Shown: in pieces, positions 50,617-61,100 of the stretch
How positions within the stretch are numbered: the stretch's first letter is position 1
Layout: every line of letters begins with the position of its first letter
Assembly (NCBI GenBank): GCA_014584295.1
Contig: JACTNC010000051.1
Span: forward strand, 62,001-126,000
Reading direction: 5' to 3'
DNA: 64,000 nt
DNA from: Verrucomicrobiota bacterium
Lineage (GTDB): Bacteria > Verrucomicrobiota > Verrucomicrobiia > Opitutales > Opitutaceae
The notes under the pieces: generated by a model
What the model was told of the DNA's origin: nothing
What the model saw: the letters and a program-made list of their open reading frames with translations, nothing else
Databases searched by the model: none
Translations under genes and position numbers: made by a program

Positions 50617-51897
50617 ATGCCATCACCGATGTTCAGGTCAGTCGACGCTTCGCAGCCCTGGCTGTCTGCGTCTGCGGCGCGTGATACGGTGGCGGCGCTG
50701 GAAGCGGAGGCGGGGCCGGAGCGACCTTGGATGACGGGGCTTTTCCTCGGTCTGCTGGTGGCGGGAGTGGTTGCGCTGGTGACAATCCGGATGGATGTGA
50801 CGGCTCGCGCGTGGGGGATCGTGCGGGCGCGTACGGAGAATGTCGAACTGCGCAGTCCGGCCACCGCCTCCGTGGACAGCGTGTTTGTCAGGAGCGGAGA
50901 TCGGGTGAAAGCGGACCAGCCGTTGTTGAGGCTGGCGAATCCCTCTTTGCGGGTCCGGCGCGACGCAATCGCCGCCGAACTCGACCTCCAGCGGCAGCAT
51001 GCCCGGGATTGGAACGAACTAAGCGGACAACTCGCTCAAGGTGCCAAGGCGCTTGAGTCGAAGGGGCTGGCTTTGCTGTCACCCTGGGCGCGGCAGCTTT
51101 GGAACGAATGGGTTGCGAGCGATGACACGCTGCGACGGGCGGAGGCGCGATCGCGTAGGGAGAAGGAGCGCATTGAAGCTCTGGCGGCGCGGGGACTCGT
51201 CAGCGATCGTGAGCGCGACGAAGCCCGTGATGCCGCGGTGGCGGATGAACAGGCCAGGGCGCTTTCGATCTTCCGGCAGGCGGCGTCGGCGGCAGCCCAG
51301 CTCCGCGATGCGCAAACGCGGGTGCAGAATCTTTCGGGAGAGTTACGTCAGGTGGACGAGGAATTGCAGGCACTCGTCCTTCGAGCGCCCTTCGATGGAA
51401 TCGTGATGGACCTGACCTCACTAAGGCCGGGAGCGATCGTCGTGGCTTCGCAACTGCTGGGAACCATTTCGACGGAGGACGGATTTCGCTTTGAGAGCCG
51501 GGTCCCCGCACGCATCTGCGCGCTGGTGCAGCCGGGGCAGATCTGCCGTGTCAGCGTGACGGCCCTGCCTGCCACCGAGTGGGGATTGATGGAGGCAGAG
51601 GTTGAAACCGTGGCGCCGGATGTATCACCGGGATCTTCGGAACCATCCTACCGCATTGTCATGAAGCCCCGGCGGTCGGAACTGCAAACACGCGATGGCC
51701 GGCGGGCTGCGCTACGCAAGGGCTTTGTGGCCGAGGTCCGATTTGCGCTGGGCCGAGCGACACTGCTCACGCTCTTGCGCCGAAATCTGGCCGATTGGTT
51801 CGCGGGCGATCCGGCTCAATCTGTGTCCCTGACCACGGACCGCCATGCACATGTTCACTTTCTTCAAGTCCGGTCCGCGTCCCGTGGCACCGGATGA
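50617..51897 (+). CDS. HlyD-type membrane-fusion adaptor
   Basis: A 426-residue periplasmic adaptor. A cytosolic start is followed by one membrane helix (about 37-58: LFLGLLVAGVVALVTI). A lipoyl half-motif comes next (VELRSPATASVDSVFVRSGDRVKADQPLLRLA). A long coiled-coil hairpin (about residues 125-260; Arg/Glu/Ala-rich) leads to the second lipoyl half (QALVLRAPFDGIVMDL) and beta-barrel regions (QICRVSVTALPATE). It bridges an inner-membrane transporter to the outer membrane. The gene lies 36 bases before the small double-glycine peptide and 266 bases before the peptidase-containing ABC transporter, so it belongs to the same export system. The ATG at 50617 precedes the membrane anchor; 50629 is an alternative. 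Confidence 0.85.
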   Translation: MPSPMFRSVDASQPWLSASAARDTVAALEAEAGPERPWMTGLFLGLLVAGVVALVTIRMDVTARAWGIVRARTENVELRSPATASVDSVFVRSGDRVKADQPLLRLANPSLRVRRDAIAAELDLQRQHARDWNELSGQLAQGAKALESKGLALLSPWARQLWNEWVASDDTLRRAEARSRREKERIEALAARGLVSDRERDEARDAAVADEQARALSIFRQAASAAAQLRDAQTRVQNLSGELRQVDEELQALVLRAPFDGIVMDLTSLRPGAIVVASQLLGTISTEDGFRFESRVPARICALVQPGQICRVSVTALPATEWGLMEAEVETVAPDVSPGSSEPSYRIVMKPRRSELQTRDGRRAALRKGFVAEVRFALGRATLLTLLRRNLADWFAGDPAQSVSLTTDRHAHVHFLQVRSASRGTG

Positions 51898-51933
51898 AAA
51901 CTGAAGAGCAAACACACAAATCAACACACCATC

Positions 51934-52110
51934 ATGAAAGTCGCTTCGTTGTCAGAACTGGCCGCCGTCCGTGGCGGATTTGCTCCCCTCACCGGTGAAA
52001 TCTACCCACCGTATGATACCCGACGGTTGGACATTGGCATGCTTGAAATCTTCACTCCCTTGACACTCGCAGAGCACATGGATGCCTATGGCGTCATGGC
52101 AGATACGTGA
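51934..52110 (+). CDS. Small double-glycine-leader peptide (exported substrate)
   Basis: A 58-codon gene between the HlyD adaptor and the C39-peptidase ABC transporter. The peptide starts MKVASLSELAAVRGG, an almost perfect double-glycine leader: Glu at -8, Leu at -7, Val at -4 and Gly-Gly at -2/-1. Cleavage after Gly15 would give a 43-residue product beginning FAPLTGEIYPPYDTRRLD and ending with Thr58. By count it has 7 acidic and 2 basic residues (net about -5), no Cys and several aromatic and Pro residues. It is therefore not a classic cationic or Cys-rich bacteriocin; a signal, adhesive or RiPP-like precursor is possible. No strong ribosome-binding site was seen. I found no immunity or modification gene next to it. 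Confidence 0.7.
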   Translation: MKVASLSELAAVRGGFAPLTGEIYPPYDTRRLDIGMLEIFTPLTLAEHMDAYGVMADT

Positions 52111-52163
52111 TCGGCCCTGAAGGCGCGGGGTGAATTGGCATCGGGATTGGAGATCCTGTTTTC

Positions 52164-54224
52164 ATGCGACAACGCGACCAGACGGATTGTGGTCCGGCAT
52201 GCCTTGCCTACTTGTGCCGGCGCTACCACCGACCCCACGCTGTCGCGCAGCTCCGTCAGTGGAGCGGCACGGGCAGGTCCGGCACGACGGCGCTGGGGCT
52301 TGCCCAGGCCGGGGAGCGGGCCGGTTTGGCGGTTGTGGGCGTGCGCGCGCCGCCGGGAGATCTTGAAACTCTGCCTCTGCCGGTGATGGCACACGTGGTC
52401 CTGCCTTCACGGCTGCATCACTACGTTGTCATCGAGAAAGTCCGGGGGCAAAAAGTCCGGGTGATGGATCCCGCGGTGGGCTCCGCCTGCAAGTGGCCGC
52501 GGGAAAAGCTTTCGGCAATGTCCAGCGGGGTTTTCCTTCTGGTATCGCCGAAGCCCGGTGAGGAGCCGGAGGTGGATGAGCGAGGCACACCTGACACCGG
52601 CCCAGCGTGGCGCCGGCTGGCCAAACTCCTGCGGCCTCATCGTTCGCTGCTGGGGCAGGCTGCGATTGGAGCCGCGATGGCGACGGTTCTGGGCCTGGCG
52701 ATGTCGCTCTACGTCGAGAAGTTGCTAGACTCGGTCCTGCCCGACCAGGACAACCGCATGCTCCTGCTCCTGGGTGCGGGCATGTTGGGGGTGATTGCAG
52801 CGCGGCTGGGTCTCGGCTGGGTGCAGGGGAGGATCGGCCTGAGGCTTGCGCAGCGGATCGACGCCATCCTGATGCTGGGATACTACCGACATCTGTTGCG
52901 CCTGCCTCGGGCGTTTCATGACAGCATGCGTGTGGGTGAAATGCTGTCGCGCGTGGGGGATGCGGCGCGCATTCGGAGTTTCATCAACCAGACGCTCGTC
53001 AACCTGCTGCTCAATCCCCTGATCGTCACGGCATCGCTCGCGGGATTGTTCCTTTACGATTGGCGGCTGGGCACGCTCGCGGCGGGGCTTGTCGGCATTC
53101 AGCTCCTCATGCATCCGATCGCGAACGCGGTGAACCGGCGCTCCCAGCGCCAGCTCATGACCCGCGCGGCCGAGTGGCAGGGGCAGCTCACGGAATCGCT
53201 GCAGACCCATCTCACGGTTCGTGCGATGAATCTCGAGGAAAGAGAATCGGTGCGGGGAGAGCAGCACCTGGTGAGGCTGCTCCGGGCACATCGTCAGGCT
53301 GTGACATCGGGAATGTGGCTCGGGCTTTTTACGCAGGCCTCAACACAGCTCTACACGCTTGGCACGCTCTGGCTCGGGAGTTGGCTGGTTCTGCATCAGC
53401 ATTTGTCCATGGGCGAATTGATGAGTGCGCACACGCTCGCGGGCTATCTTGTCGGTCCGGCGGCTTCCTTTGTTTCACTCAACGCGTCGGTCCAGGAGGC
53501 GCTGGTTGCGACGGATCGGCTGTTCGAGATCGTCGATCTCCAACCGGAGCCGTCCGGAGGTTCGAGGGAGCTGAATCATGATACCATGGGTGACATCGAA
53601 TTTGACACGGTCACGATTCAGTTCCCAGGGCGGTTGCCGGTGCTTCGGGAATTTTCCGCAAGATTCCCGCGGGGTACCCTGACGGTTCTTGCAGGCGCAT
53701 CGGGTTGCGGGAAGAGCAGCCTCCTGTCGGTGCTGCAGGGCAACCCGGGACTCGGCTGCGGAAAGGTATCGATCGGAGGCGTGGGACTGGAGCATTTTTC
53801 CCTGCAGGGATTGCGATGCGGTCTGGCGGTCATGCCGCAGCGGGTCGAGCTGTTTTCGGGAACGATCCTGGAAAATCTGATCCCGGGCGACGCCGCGCCC
53901 GATTTTGACCGTTTGCTGGAGGCGTGTCGTGATGCGGCTGCCCTGGAATGGATTGAATCGCTTCCCGAGAAGTTCAGCACGTGGCTGCAGGAAGGTGGCG
54001 CCGGACTCTCCGGCGGGCAACGGCAACGGCTCGCGCTCGCCCGGACGTTCTATCGGAGCGGACCTCTCATGCTCCTCGATGAGCCGACGTCAGCATTGGA
54101 TGACTTGTCGGAAGCGCATGTTGTGGCAGCGGTCCGGCGTCGCGTGCAGAAGGGTGCAACGGTCCTTGTTGCCTGTCATGGCCAGGCGTTTCACGCCAAT
54201 GCCGATCAAATCATCCGACTGTAG
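52164..54224 (+). CDS. Peptidase C39-containing ABC transporter (PCAT)
   Basis: A 686-residue transporter that cleaves and exports double-glycine peptides. The N-terminal C39 peptidase has the catalytic Cys9 in QTDCGPACLAYL, His86 in HHYVVIEK and Asp102 in VMDPAVG. A six-helix membrane domain follows (about 150-430). The ABC domain has Walker A GASGCGKSSLL (near 510), signature LSGGQRQRLALAR (near 615) and Walker B LMLLDEPTSALDD (near 635). The Cys-His-Asp set is intact, so it should trim the leader of the 51934 peptide at the Gly-Gly site and move the product to the periplasm, where the HlyD adaptor may take it on. A GGAG sequence at 52149-52152 could be its ribosome-binding site. Confidence 0.92.
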   Translation: MRQRDQTDCGPACLAYLCRRYHRPHAVAQLRQWSGTGRSGTTALGLAQAGERAGLAVVGVRAPPGDLETLPLPVMAHVVLPSRLHHYVVIEKVRGQKVRVMDPAVGSACKWPREKLSAMSSGVFLLVSPKPGEEPEVDERGTPDTGPAWRRLAKLLRPHRSLLGQAAIGAAMATVLGLAMSLYVEKLLDSVLPDQDNRMLLLLGAGMLGVIAARLGLGWVQGRIGLRLAQRIDAILMLGYYRHLLRLPRAFHDSMRVGEMLSRVGDAARIRSFINQTLVNLLLNPLIVTASLAGLFLYDWRLGTLAAGLVGIQLLMHPIANAVNRRSQRQLMTRAAEWQGQLTESLQTHLTVRAMNLEERESVRGEQHLVRLLRAHRQAVTSGMWLGLFTQASTQLYTLGTLWLGSWLVLHQHLSMGELMSAHTLAGYLVGPAASFVSLNASVQEALVATDRLFEIVDLQPEPSGGSRELNHDTMGDIEFDTVTIQFPGRLPVLREFSARFPRGTLTVLAGASGCGKSSLLSVLQGNPGLGCGKVSIGGVGLEHFSLQGLRCGLAVMPQRVELFSGTILENLIPGDAAPDFDRLLEACRDAAALEWIESLPEKFSTWLQEGGAGLSGGQRQRLALARTFYRSGPLMLLDEPTSALDDLSEAHVVAAVRRRVQKGATVLVACHGQAFHANADQIIRL

Positions 54225-54290
54225 AACGAGGTCGAGTCTGTGCAGCAGATCGCAGGGATTTGCCTTGGGCTCCGCCTTGGGTGGGCAGGT

Positions 54291-56834
54291 TCAAGCGGAG
54301 AAAGGTGCAAGCGAGCTTGCCTCCGGGCGGGGCGCAGGATTTTCGACAACGAGCCGTGCTTGATGGCTGAAATAGTGGTCGCTGAACAGCGGATAGAGAT
54401 TGAAGAGACGGTCCAGCAACTTCGCGAGCAGTTCGCCGAGGTTTGCGGATTTCTCGCCCGCGGAAGCCTCCTCCGGCCGTGACGGACGAAAATATTTTTC
54501 CACAGGCAGTTTGCGGAGGAACTTCAGCAAATCATCAACCTCCTCGACTACCGCCTCATCCTGTTCACCCGGAGTGCTGGTGGCGACTGCGCGGACGCTG
54601 TCCCTGATCCGCTGGAGATTGTAGGTGAGGCTGCGGGGAACCTTTTCTTGCGTGAGGAACAGAGAAGCCACGAGATCCGGCTGGCTGCCGGTTTGGAAAA
54701 TGCGGCGGTAGGCATCCTGGGATCCGAGCATGCGCAGGAGCGAGGAGAGCTTCGGCGCATCGCCGACCTGCATGCGTGTGACGAGTTCAGGGGATCCGTG
54801 ACCGGATGCGAGATCATCGAGTTTCCCAAGGATGTGCCGGAGTGCGCTGCATGTCATGATGGCGCGCTCCAGGTGGACTCCCATGACGAGGAATTCCCAA
54901 CCGGCATCCATCACCATCGTGCGCTCAGCCGTTCCCATGAAGGCATTCACGTCGGTGATGACCAGGCTCATTGCCTGCGAAGCGTTCTTCCTGCGGCGAC
55001 TCGGCGTCAGATGACCTTGGCGCAGCGAAGCGACCTTGCTTGCGAGACGGCTGAGCAGGACCCAGGCCTCGGGGCTGATGAAGTCGCGGAGCTGGCGTCC
55101 GTTCTCGGCGGCGACGGCGATGGACGAGGCGATCGAGCTTGGATGTTCCAGCGAGAGGGTCATGCGCCAGTGGAGATCGCCATTCAGCGCCTGTGCTGGA
55201 TTTGTCTGAATGGACATGCGCTCCTGCGAGTGGCCGGTCGCCTCCAGCAACCCGTGCCAGATCGGAATCCAGGTGCGGCGGTCGCGCGCCGGGATTTCCT
55301 CGAGGGCGACATCCTCGAAGATGGTCAGCATGCGTGCTGTCGCTTCTGCGCGCTCCAGATAGCGGCCGAGCCAGAAAAGGATTTCCGCGGCGCGTGATCC
55401 GAGCGCGTTTGGGCGATGAGGCCCGGCGGCCCGGTCGACATCGGGGCCTTCGTCCACACCAACGGTGTCGCCCTGAAGAACGATCGTGTCGTTGCACAGC
55501 CCGATGCGATCCGCCGCAGCCGGCATGTCCGCCGGTCGCGCGAGCCCCCCCGGAAGCACGGAATAGGTGCCGTTTTGCGCCAGCACAAACGCACTGAGGC
55601 GGAAACAATCTGAAGAGGCGCTGCTGCCTGCTGGCGGACGCGGCCACGAGATCCGGCGGGCAACATAACCGTGGGGATTTTCGCGGACGCACAGGGCCAG
55701 GCCGTCCTTATCGAGCAGGGGAACGCCGTCTTGATTCAGGCTTGAGTCTCCCGATCGCGGGTCATGGATGGGCAGGATCGTCATTTCTCCCGCCGACTCC
55801 AGAATTTGGTCGAGCTGGTCCGTATCGCCGCAGGTGTAGGTTGGTACGGACGGAATCAGCGGACGCTCGCCGAGGTAAAACCGCATCAACCGGGGCAGGT
55901 ATGCGTCGAGGGCGCGGCTGTCGGCCACGCCGCTGCCGATGCTGTTGGCGACCGCGACATTGCCGCGACGGATGCACTGGAGGAGGCCGGGAACTCCCGC
56001 GGTTTCTCGGTGGGTTGGAAAAACCACCGGATCGATATGGGCGTCGTTCAGCCTCCGGTAGATGACATCGACACGCTCGAGACCGTTGATGGTTTTGAAG
56101 TAAACCCAGTTGTCGAACACGAGCAGGTCGTCACCCCTGGCGAGCGGCACCCCCATCTTGCGGGCAAGGAAGCTGTGCTCGAGATGGAACGGTTCGTTCG
56201 GGCCGGAGGTGAGCACGACGATGCTCGGGGCCGGATTGGAGTGAGGTGCGAGTTTGCGAAGGCCCTCGAGGAGCTTCAGCGGGAAATTGATGATCGAGTG
56301 ATAGTCGGGCAGTTTTCCGTAGATGTCCGGGGCCTCCTGGGAAAGAAAACGACGATTCTGAACCGCGAATCCCAATCCTACCGGCGTATCGGCGCGGGTT
56401 TCGCTGCATTGCCAGCCTTCGGGAGTGCGGATAAGGTCAAAACGCAGGAGTGTCGCGGGCTCATTGCGGTCCGGTTCGAGGTTTAGGCAGGGGCGTCGAT
56501 AACACGGGTCGGCCAGAATGACCTCCGGAGGCAGCAGATTTTGAACTAGGACCTGTTGACTACCATAGATATCGGCAAGAAAGGCGTTTACAAATCGTGC
56601 GCGCTGGCAAAGCCCTGCCTCAAGGTCGGCCCACTCACCGGGATCGATTACCCGGGGAACCGGATCGAGGTCCCAGAAAAGCCCTTCGTTTCGGCCAAGC
56701 CGTTCGGAGGGAGCGCCGCTCAGGCCGGTTTCCCGGATGGAAATGCGCAGCCGGCTGCGCAGATTTTCGAGCTGGCGCGAATGCAGTCGAGGGAGGTGGC
56801 GTGAGCGTGTCGCGGCAGGCATTCGGTTTTTCAA
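54291..56834 (-). CDS. Fusion of circularly permuted ATP-grasp and alpha-E domains
   Basis: An 847-residue protein joining two partners usually encoded by adjacent genes. The N-terminal two-thirds (about 30-480) is a circularly permuted ATP-grasp of type 2 (DUF404/407-like): LPPEVILADPCYRRPCLNLE, GLGFAVQNRRFLSQ, RRGNVAVANSIGSGVADSRAL, PTYTCGD and the late DDTIVLQGD-like segment. The C-terminal part (about 500-820) is the alpha-helical alpha-E (DUF403) domain: GSRAAEILFWLGRYLERAEATARML and GWEFLVMGVHLERAIMTC. These proteins probably form peptide-type bonds or transfer acyl groups; substrates are unknown. It is convergent with the PCAT gene, and no transglutaminase or proteasome partner is encoded nearby. 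The first ATG at 56834 was used; other starts are possible. Confidence 0.82.
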   Translation of the reverse strand: MKNRMPAATRSRHLPRLHSRQLENLRSRLRISIRETGLSGAPSERLGRNEGLFWDLDPVPRVIDPGEWADLEAGLCQRARFVNAFLADIYGSQQVLVQNLLPPEVILADPCYRRPCLNLEPDRNEPATLLRFDLIRTPEGWQCSETRADTPVGLGFAVQNRRFLSQEAPDIYGKLPDYHSIINFPLKLLEGLRKLAPHSNPAPSIVVLTSGPNEPFHLEHSFLARKMGVPLARGDDLLVFDNWVYFKTINGLERVDVIYRRLNDAHIDPVVFPTHRETAGVPGLLQCIRRGNVAVANSIGSGVADSRALDAYLPRLMRFYLGERPLIPSVPTYTCGDTDQLDQILESAGEMTILPIHDPRSGDSSLNQDGVPLLDKDGLALCVRENPHGYVARRISWPRPPAGSSASSDCFRLSAFVLAQNGTYSVLPGGLARPADMPAAADRIGLCNDTIVLQGDTVGVDEGPDVDRAAGPHRPNALGSRAAEILFWLGRYLERAEATARMLTIFEDVALEEIPARDRRTWIPIWHGLLEATGHSQERMSIQTNPAQALNGDLHWRMTLSLEHPSSIASSIAVAAENGRQLRDFISPEAWVLLSRLASKVASLRQGHLTPSRRRKNASQAMSLVITDVNAFMGTAERTMVMDAGWEFLVMGVHLERAIMTCSALRHILGKLDDLASGHGSPELVTRMQVGDAPKLSSLLRMLGSQDAYRRIFQTGSQPDLVASLFLTQEKVPRSLTYNLQRIRDSVRAVATSTPGEQDEAVVEEVDDLLKFLRKLPVEKYFRPSRPEEASAGEKSANLGELLAKLLDRLFNLYPLFSDHYFSHQARLVVENPAPRPEASSLAPFSA

Positions 56835-56985
56835 AGCGAAATGCGCGCCAGAATCGGCGGCAAGCCTGCGCTCAGGAGGTCTCTCGGGAGCGAATCAGGA
56901 CGACAATCGGTGCCTGACCCCGGTGTTGACCGGGAGATCAACACCGGGTTTGCCAACGGCTCCGGGGTCTTGCAGAACATGGCGC

Positions 56986-57972
56986 GTGACCTGGTTTCTC
57001 GGCATCGATGGTGGCGGGACGCATACGCGGGCATTGATCGCGAATGCATCGGGGGCGTTGCTTGGCATGGGCGAGTCGGGGAGCTCAAATTACCACAGCG
57101 TAGGAGTAAAACTGGCGGTCGAGGCGGTGGCGGAGGCCGTTGTACGGGCGCGCGCTGAGGCGGGTGTGGCGGGTGTGGCGGCGGGAGCGTTTCTTGGGCT
57201 GGCGGGAGTGAAGTCACTTCCTGATCACGTCGCGATTCGAGAGGCCTTGACGGGATTGAACCTGACGGCGTTGCCCGCGACGCTTGGTCTGGATCATGAT
57301 TTGAGGATCGCGCTGGCGGGAGGCTGCGGTGATCTGCCCGGCATTGTGGTGGTTGCTGGAACCGGTTCGGCGGCGTATGGGCGCGATCCGCAGGGTCACA
57401 CGGCGCAGACTGGTGGCTGGGGATGGCTGCTGGACGATCAGGGGGGAGGGGTGTGGCTGGCGGTGCAGGGCTTGCGGAGAGTCTTTGAAGCGGCGGACGG
57501 GCGGGCGTCGGCGACGCGCCTTGAGCCCGCGCTGTTTGCGGATCTCGGGGTGAGCACGCCGCGCGAGGCGATGCAATGGGCGCTGCGACCGGATACGTCG
57601 CGTTCCCAGCTTGCGGCGCTGGCGTCGGTGGTGGTCGCCGCCGCAGCCGATGACGAGGCAGCGCGCGACATCGTGCGCGAGGGCACCCGCCAGCTCGCAC
57701 GCCTGGTGTCGGCCCTTCTTGGCCGGCTCGATTTTGCCGATGGCGAGGTCAGGGTTGTACCCTTCGGCGGACTTCTTGGCAACGCGGTGTACCTTGCGGC
57801 TTTTCGCGAGGCGGTCATGCAGGCTGCGCCGCAGGCGACAATCCTGGCGGCGCCTTCACCTGCGGTTGTTGGTGCGGTGATTCTTGCGACTCAATTGGCA
57901 GGCACGCCATTGAGTCCGGATGCGATTGCACGGCTGACCGCGGAGGTCAGGCGACGCTTGTGCGGAAGATAG
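56986..57972 (+). CDS. BadF/BadG-family sugar kinase (N-acetylglucosamine-kinase-like)
   Basis: A 328-residue ATPase of the BadF/BadG/BcrA type. It starts with GTG at 56986 (VTWFLGIDGGGTHTRALIANA, the phosphate-binding loop). VAAGAFLGLAGVKSL, GIVVVAGTGSAAYGRD (second phosphate-binding Gly-rich loop), GGWGWLLDDQGGGVWLAV and a late VPFGGLLGNAVYL (adenosine-binding) follow. The family includes human-type N-acetylglucosamine kinase. The exact sugar is uncertain. The frame is open upstream past 56737 but that part is not protein-like; the GTG sits right before conserved sequence. The gene is divergent from the ATP-grasp gene and about 185 bases before carB. Confidence 0.82.
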   Translation: MTWFLGIDGGGTHTRALIANASGALLGMGESGSSNYHSVGVKLAVEAVAEAVVRARAEAGVAGVAAGAFLGLAGVKSLPDHVAIREALTGLNLTALPATLGLDHDLRIALAGGCGDLPGIVVVAGTGSAAYGRDPQGHTAQTGGWGWLLDDQGGGVWLAVQGLRRVFEAADGRASATRLEPALFADLGVSTPREAMQWALRPDTSRSQLAALASVVVAAAADDEAARDIVREGTRQLARLVSALLGRLDFADGEVRVVPFGGLLGNAVYLAAFREAVMQAAPQATILAAPSPAVVGAVILATQLAGTPLSPDAIARLTAEVRRRLCGR

Positions 57973-58156
57973 GGCGATTTTGGCCGGATCGACCATCGTC
58001 AGAAGTGCCGGACTTGGCTGGCATTGCGGGCGTGGGCACAGGGGCCTGCGAAGGCATTTTGCCAACGGTACGCTTTCATGAAACAGGTGTGGTGGGCGCT
58101 GACTTCCCGCTTGCGGCAGGAACGACGGCGCCCAACCCTCTCTGAAATCCACGTCC

Positions 58157-61100
58157 ATGCCCAAGCGCAACGATCTCAAGTCCATCCTCATCATTGGTGC
58201 CGGTCCTATCGTGATCGGCCAGGCATGCGAGTTTGACTACTCTGGCACGCAGGCATGCAAGGCTCTGAAGGAGGAAGGATACCGGGTGATCCTGGTGAAT
58301 TCGAATCCGGCAACGATCATGACCGACCCGGAATTTGCGGATGTCACCTACATCGAGCCGCTTACGGTTGAGTTTCTTGAAAAGATCATCGAGGCGGAGC
58401 GTCCCTCTGCACTGCTACCGACCCTTGGCGGGCAGACCGCACTGAACCTGTCGATGGAACTGCACAAGCAGGGCATTCTCCAGAAATACGGTGTGGAGAT
58501 GATCGGCGCCAAGCCCGAGGCCATCGCCAAGGGCGAGGATCGTGAGCTTTTCAAGCAGGCCATGATCAAGATAGGGCTGGATGTCGCCCGTTCGCGCACG
58601 GTGAAGTCTCTGGACGAGGCGCGTGCGGCAGCAGAAACCCTGGGCAATTTCCCGATGATTGTCCGGCCGTCGTTCACGCTCGGCGGCTCGGGAGGTGGCA
58701 TTGCCTACAATCGTGAGGAGTTTGAGCGGATCTGCGCGAACGGCCTGGATCTTTCCCCGGTGCACGAGGTGCTCGTCGAGGAGTGCCTGCTCGGCTGGAA
58801 GGAATACGAAATGGAGGTCATGCGCGACCACAAGGACCAGTGTGTCGTGATCTGTTCGATCGAGAACTTCGATCCCATGGGCGTGCACACGGGCGATTCG
58901 ATCACGGTCGCGCCGACAATGACCCTTTCCGACAAGGAGTTCCAGGTCATGCGCGATGCGTCGTTTGCGGTGATTCGCGAGATCGGCGTCGAAACCGGGG
59001 GATCGAACATCCAGTTCTCGGTTGATCCGGTGACGGGTCGGATGGTGGTGATTGAGATGAATCCGCGGGTGTCACGCTCCTCCGCGCTCGCTTCGAAGGC
59101 GACAGGATTTCCGATTGCCAAGATCGCGGCCAAGCTCGCCGTCGGGTATTCGCTTGATGAACTCCGCAATGACATCACGCGCCTGACGCCCGCATCCTTC
59201 GAGCCAACGATCGACTATGTGGTAACGAAGATCCCGCGCTTCACCTTCGAAAAGTTTCCGAACGCGGACCCGACGCTGACATCGGCGATGAAATCGGTGG
59301 GCGAGGCGATGGCGATCGGGCGGACATTCAAGGAGTCGATTCAAAAGGCGCTGCGTTCCCTTGAAATCGGTGCGCGCGGATTCGGTGGTGGCGGCAAATG
59401 GGGCGGCGATGAGGTTCCTGACCGCAAGACGATCATCGCGCGGCTGGGCACGCCCAATGCCGAGCGCATTTTCTTCATCCGCTATGCGTTCCTTGCTGGT
59501 TTCACGGTCGAGGAGATCTTTGATCTGACCAAGATCGATCCTTGGTTCCTCCATCAATTGCGCGAAATCTTCGAGATGGAGCAGTCGCTTCGCGGCTTCC
59601 GGCTGCCGTCGAGCCAGGATCCCACGGACCAGCGCAAGCCCTTGGATGCAGCGATCCTCAGACGGGCAAAGCAGTTTGGCTTTTCCGATGCGCAACTGGC
59701 GCACCTGCTCCAGACCGATCTGGCGACCATGACAGCCGCGCGCAGGCAGCTGGGCGTCCACACGACCTACCGGCTGGTCGACACCTGTGCGGCGGAGTTT
59801 GAGGCGTTTACGCCGTATTACTATTCGAGCTACGGCGATGAGAACGAGGTGATGCCTCCAGGCGGGAAAAAGAAGATCATGATCCTCGGCGGTGGTCCCA
59901 ACCGGATCGGACAGGGCATCGAGTTCGACTACTGCTGTGTGCATGCGAGCTTCGCGCTGCGCGAGGCGGGATTCGAGACCGTGATGGTGAATTCCAACCC
60001 GGAGACGGTTTCCACGGATTACGACACCTCGGATCGCCTCTACTTCGAACCGCTTACGCTCGAGGATGTGCTGGAGATTTACCGCCAGGAAAAGTGCTCC
60101 GGTGCGATTGTACAGTTTGGCGGTCAGACCCCTCTCAATCTGGCAACCGCGCTCAAGGCGAATGGAGTCAATATCATCGGCACGTCGCCGGAGAGCATTG
60201 ACACGGCTGAGGATCGAAAGCTCTTCGCCAAGATCCTCGACAAGGTCGGCCTCAAGCAGCCCGCGAATCGCACGGCGATGACCGAGGCCGATGCGCTTCG
60301 TTTCGCACAGGAGATTGGTTTCCCGGTGCTGCTGCGCCCGTCCTTCGTCCTCGGCGGGCGGGGCATGTTCATTGTCTACAGCGAGGAGGAATTCAGGAAT
60401 GTCGTCCGTCAGGCGTTTGAAGTCATGCCCGACAAGCCCGTGCTGATCGATGATTTCCTGGAGGACGCGATTGAACTCGACGTCGATTGCATTTCGGACG
60501 GCGAGACCAGCGTGATCGGCGGCATGCTTGAGCACATCGAGTTTGCCGGCGTGCACTCGGGTGACGCGGCGATGGTGATGCCGCCCCATACGCTGTCGAA
60601 AGCCATGCTCGACACCGTGCGCACGGCGACGCATGCGCTCGCGAGGGAGCTCAAGGTGATCGGGCTGATGAACGTCCAGTTCGCGATCAAGGACAGCCAG
60701 CTCTACGTTCTCGAAGTGAATCCGCGCGCCTCGCGCACGGTTCCCTTTGTGGCCAAGGCGATCGGTGTTCCGCTGGCCAAGCTTGCCGCAAAGGTCATGA
60801 CCGGCATGAAGCTGAAGGATCTTGGTTTCACGCGCGAGCAGACACCCAAGCACTGGTGCGTGAAGGAAGCGGTGTTTCCTTTTGTGCGGTTTCCGGGAGC
60901 CACGATTGTGCTCGGGCCTGAAATGCGCTCCACGGGTGAGGTCATGGGTCTTGACCCGGATCTCGGCGTCGCCTTTGCGAAGGCGCAGGCTGCCGCGAAA
61001 CCCGGACTGCCCACGGGCGGCAATGTCTTCCTCTCGGTCAAGGACGCCGACAAACCGCGCGCAGTCACACTTGCCCGCGAACTCGAGTCACTGGGCTTCT

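Noticed and set aside
59072..60853. A minus-strand open frame of about 593 codons within carB
   Set aside because: It is antisense to highly conserved carbamoyl-phosphate synthase codons; the translation is rich in Arg, His, Asp and Glu with no recognisable fold.
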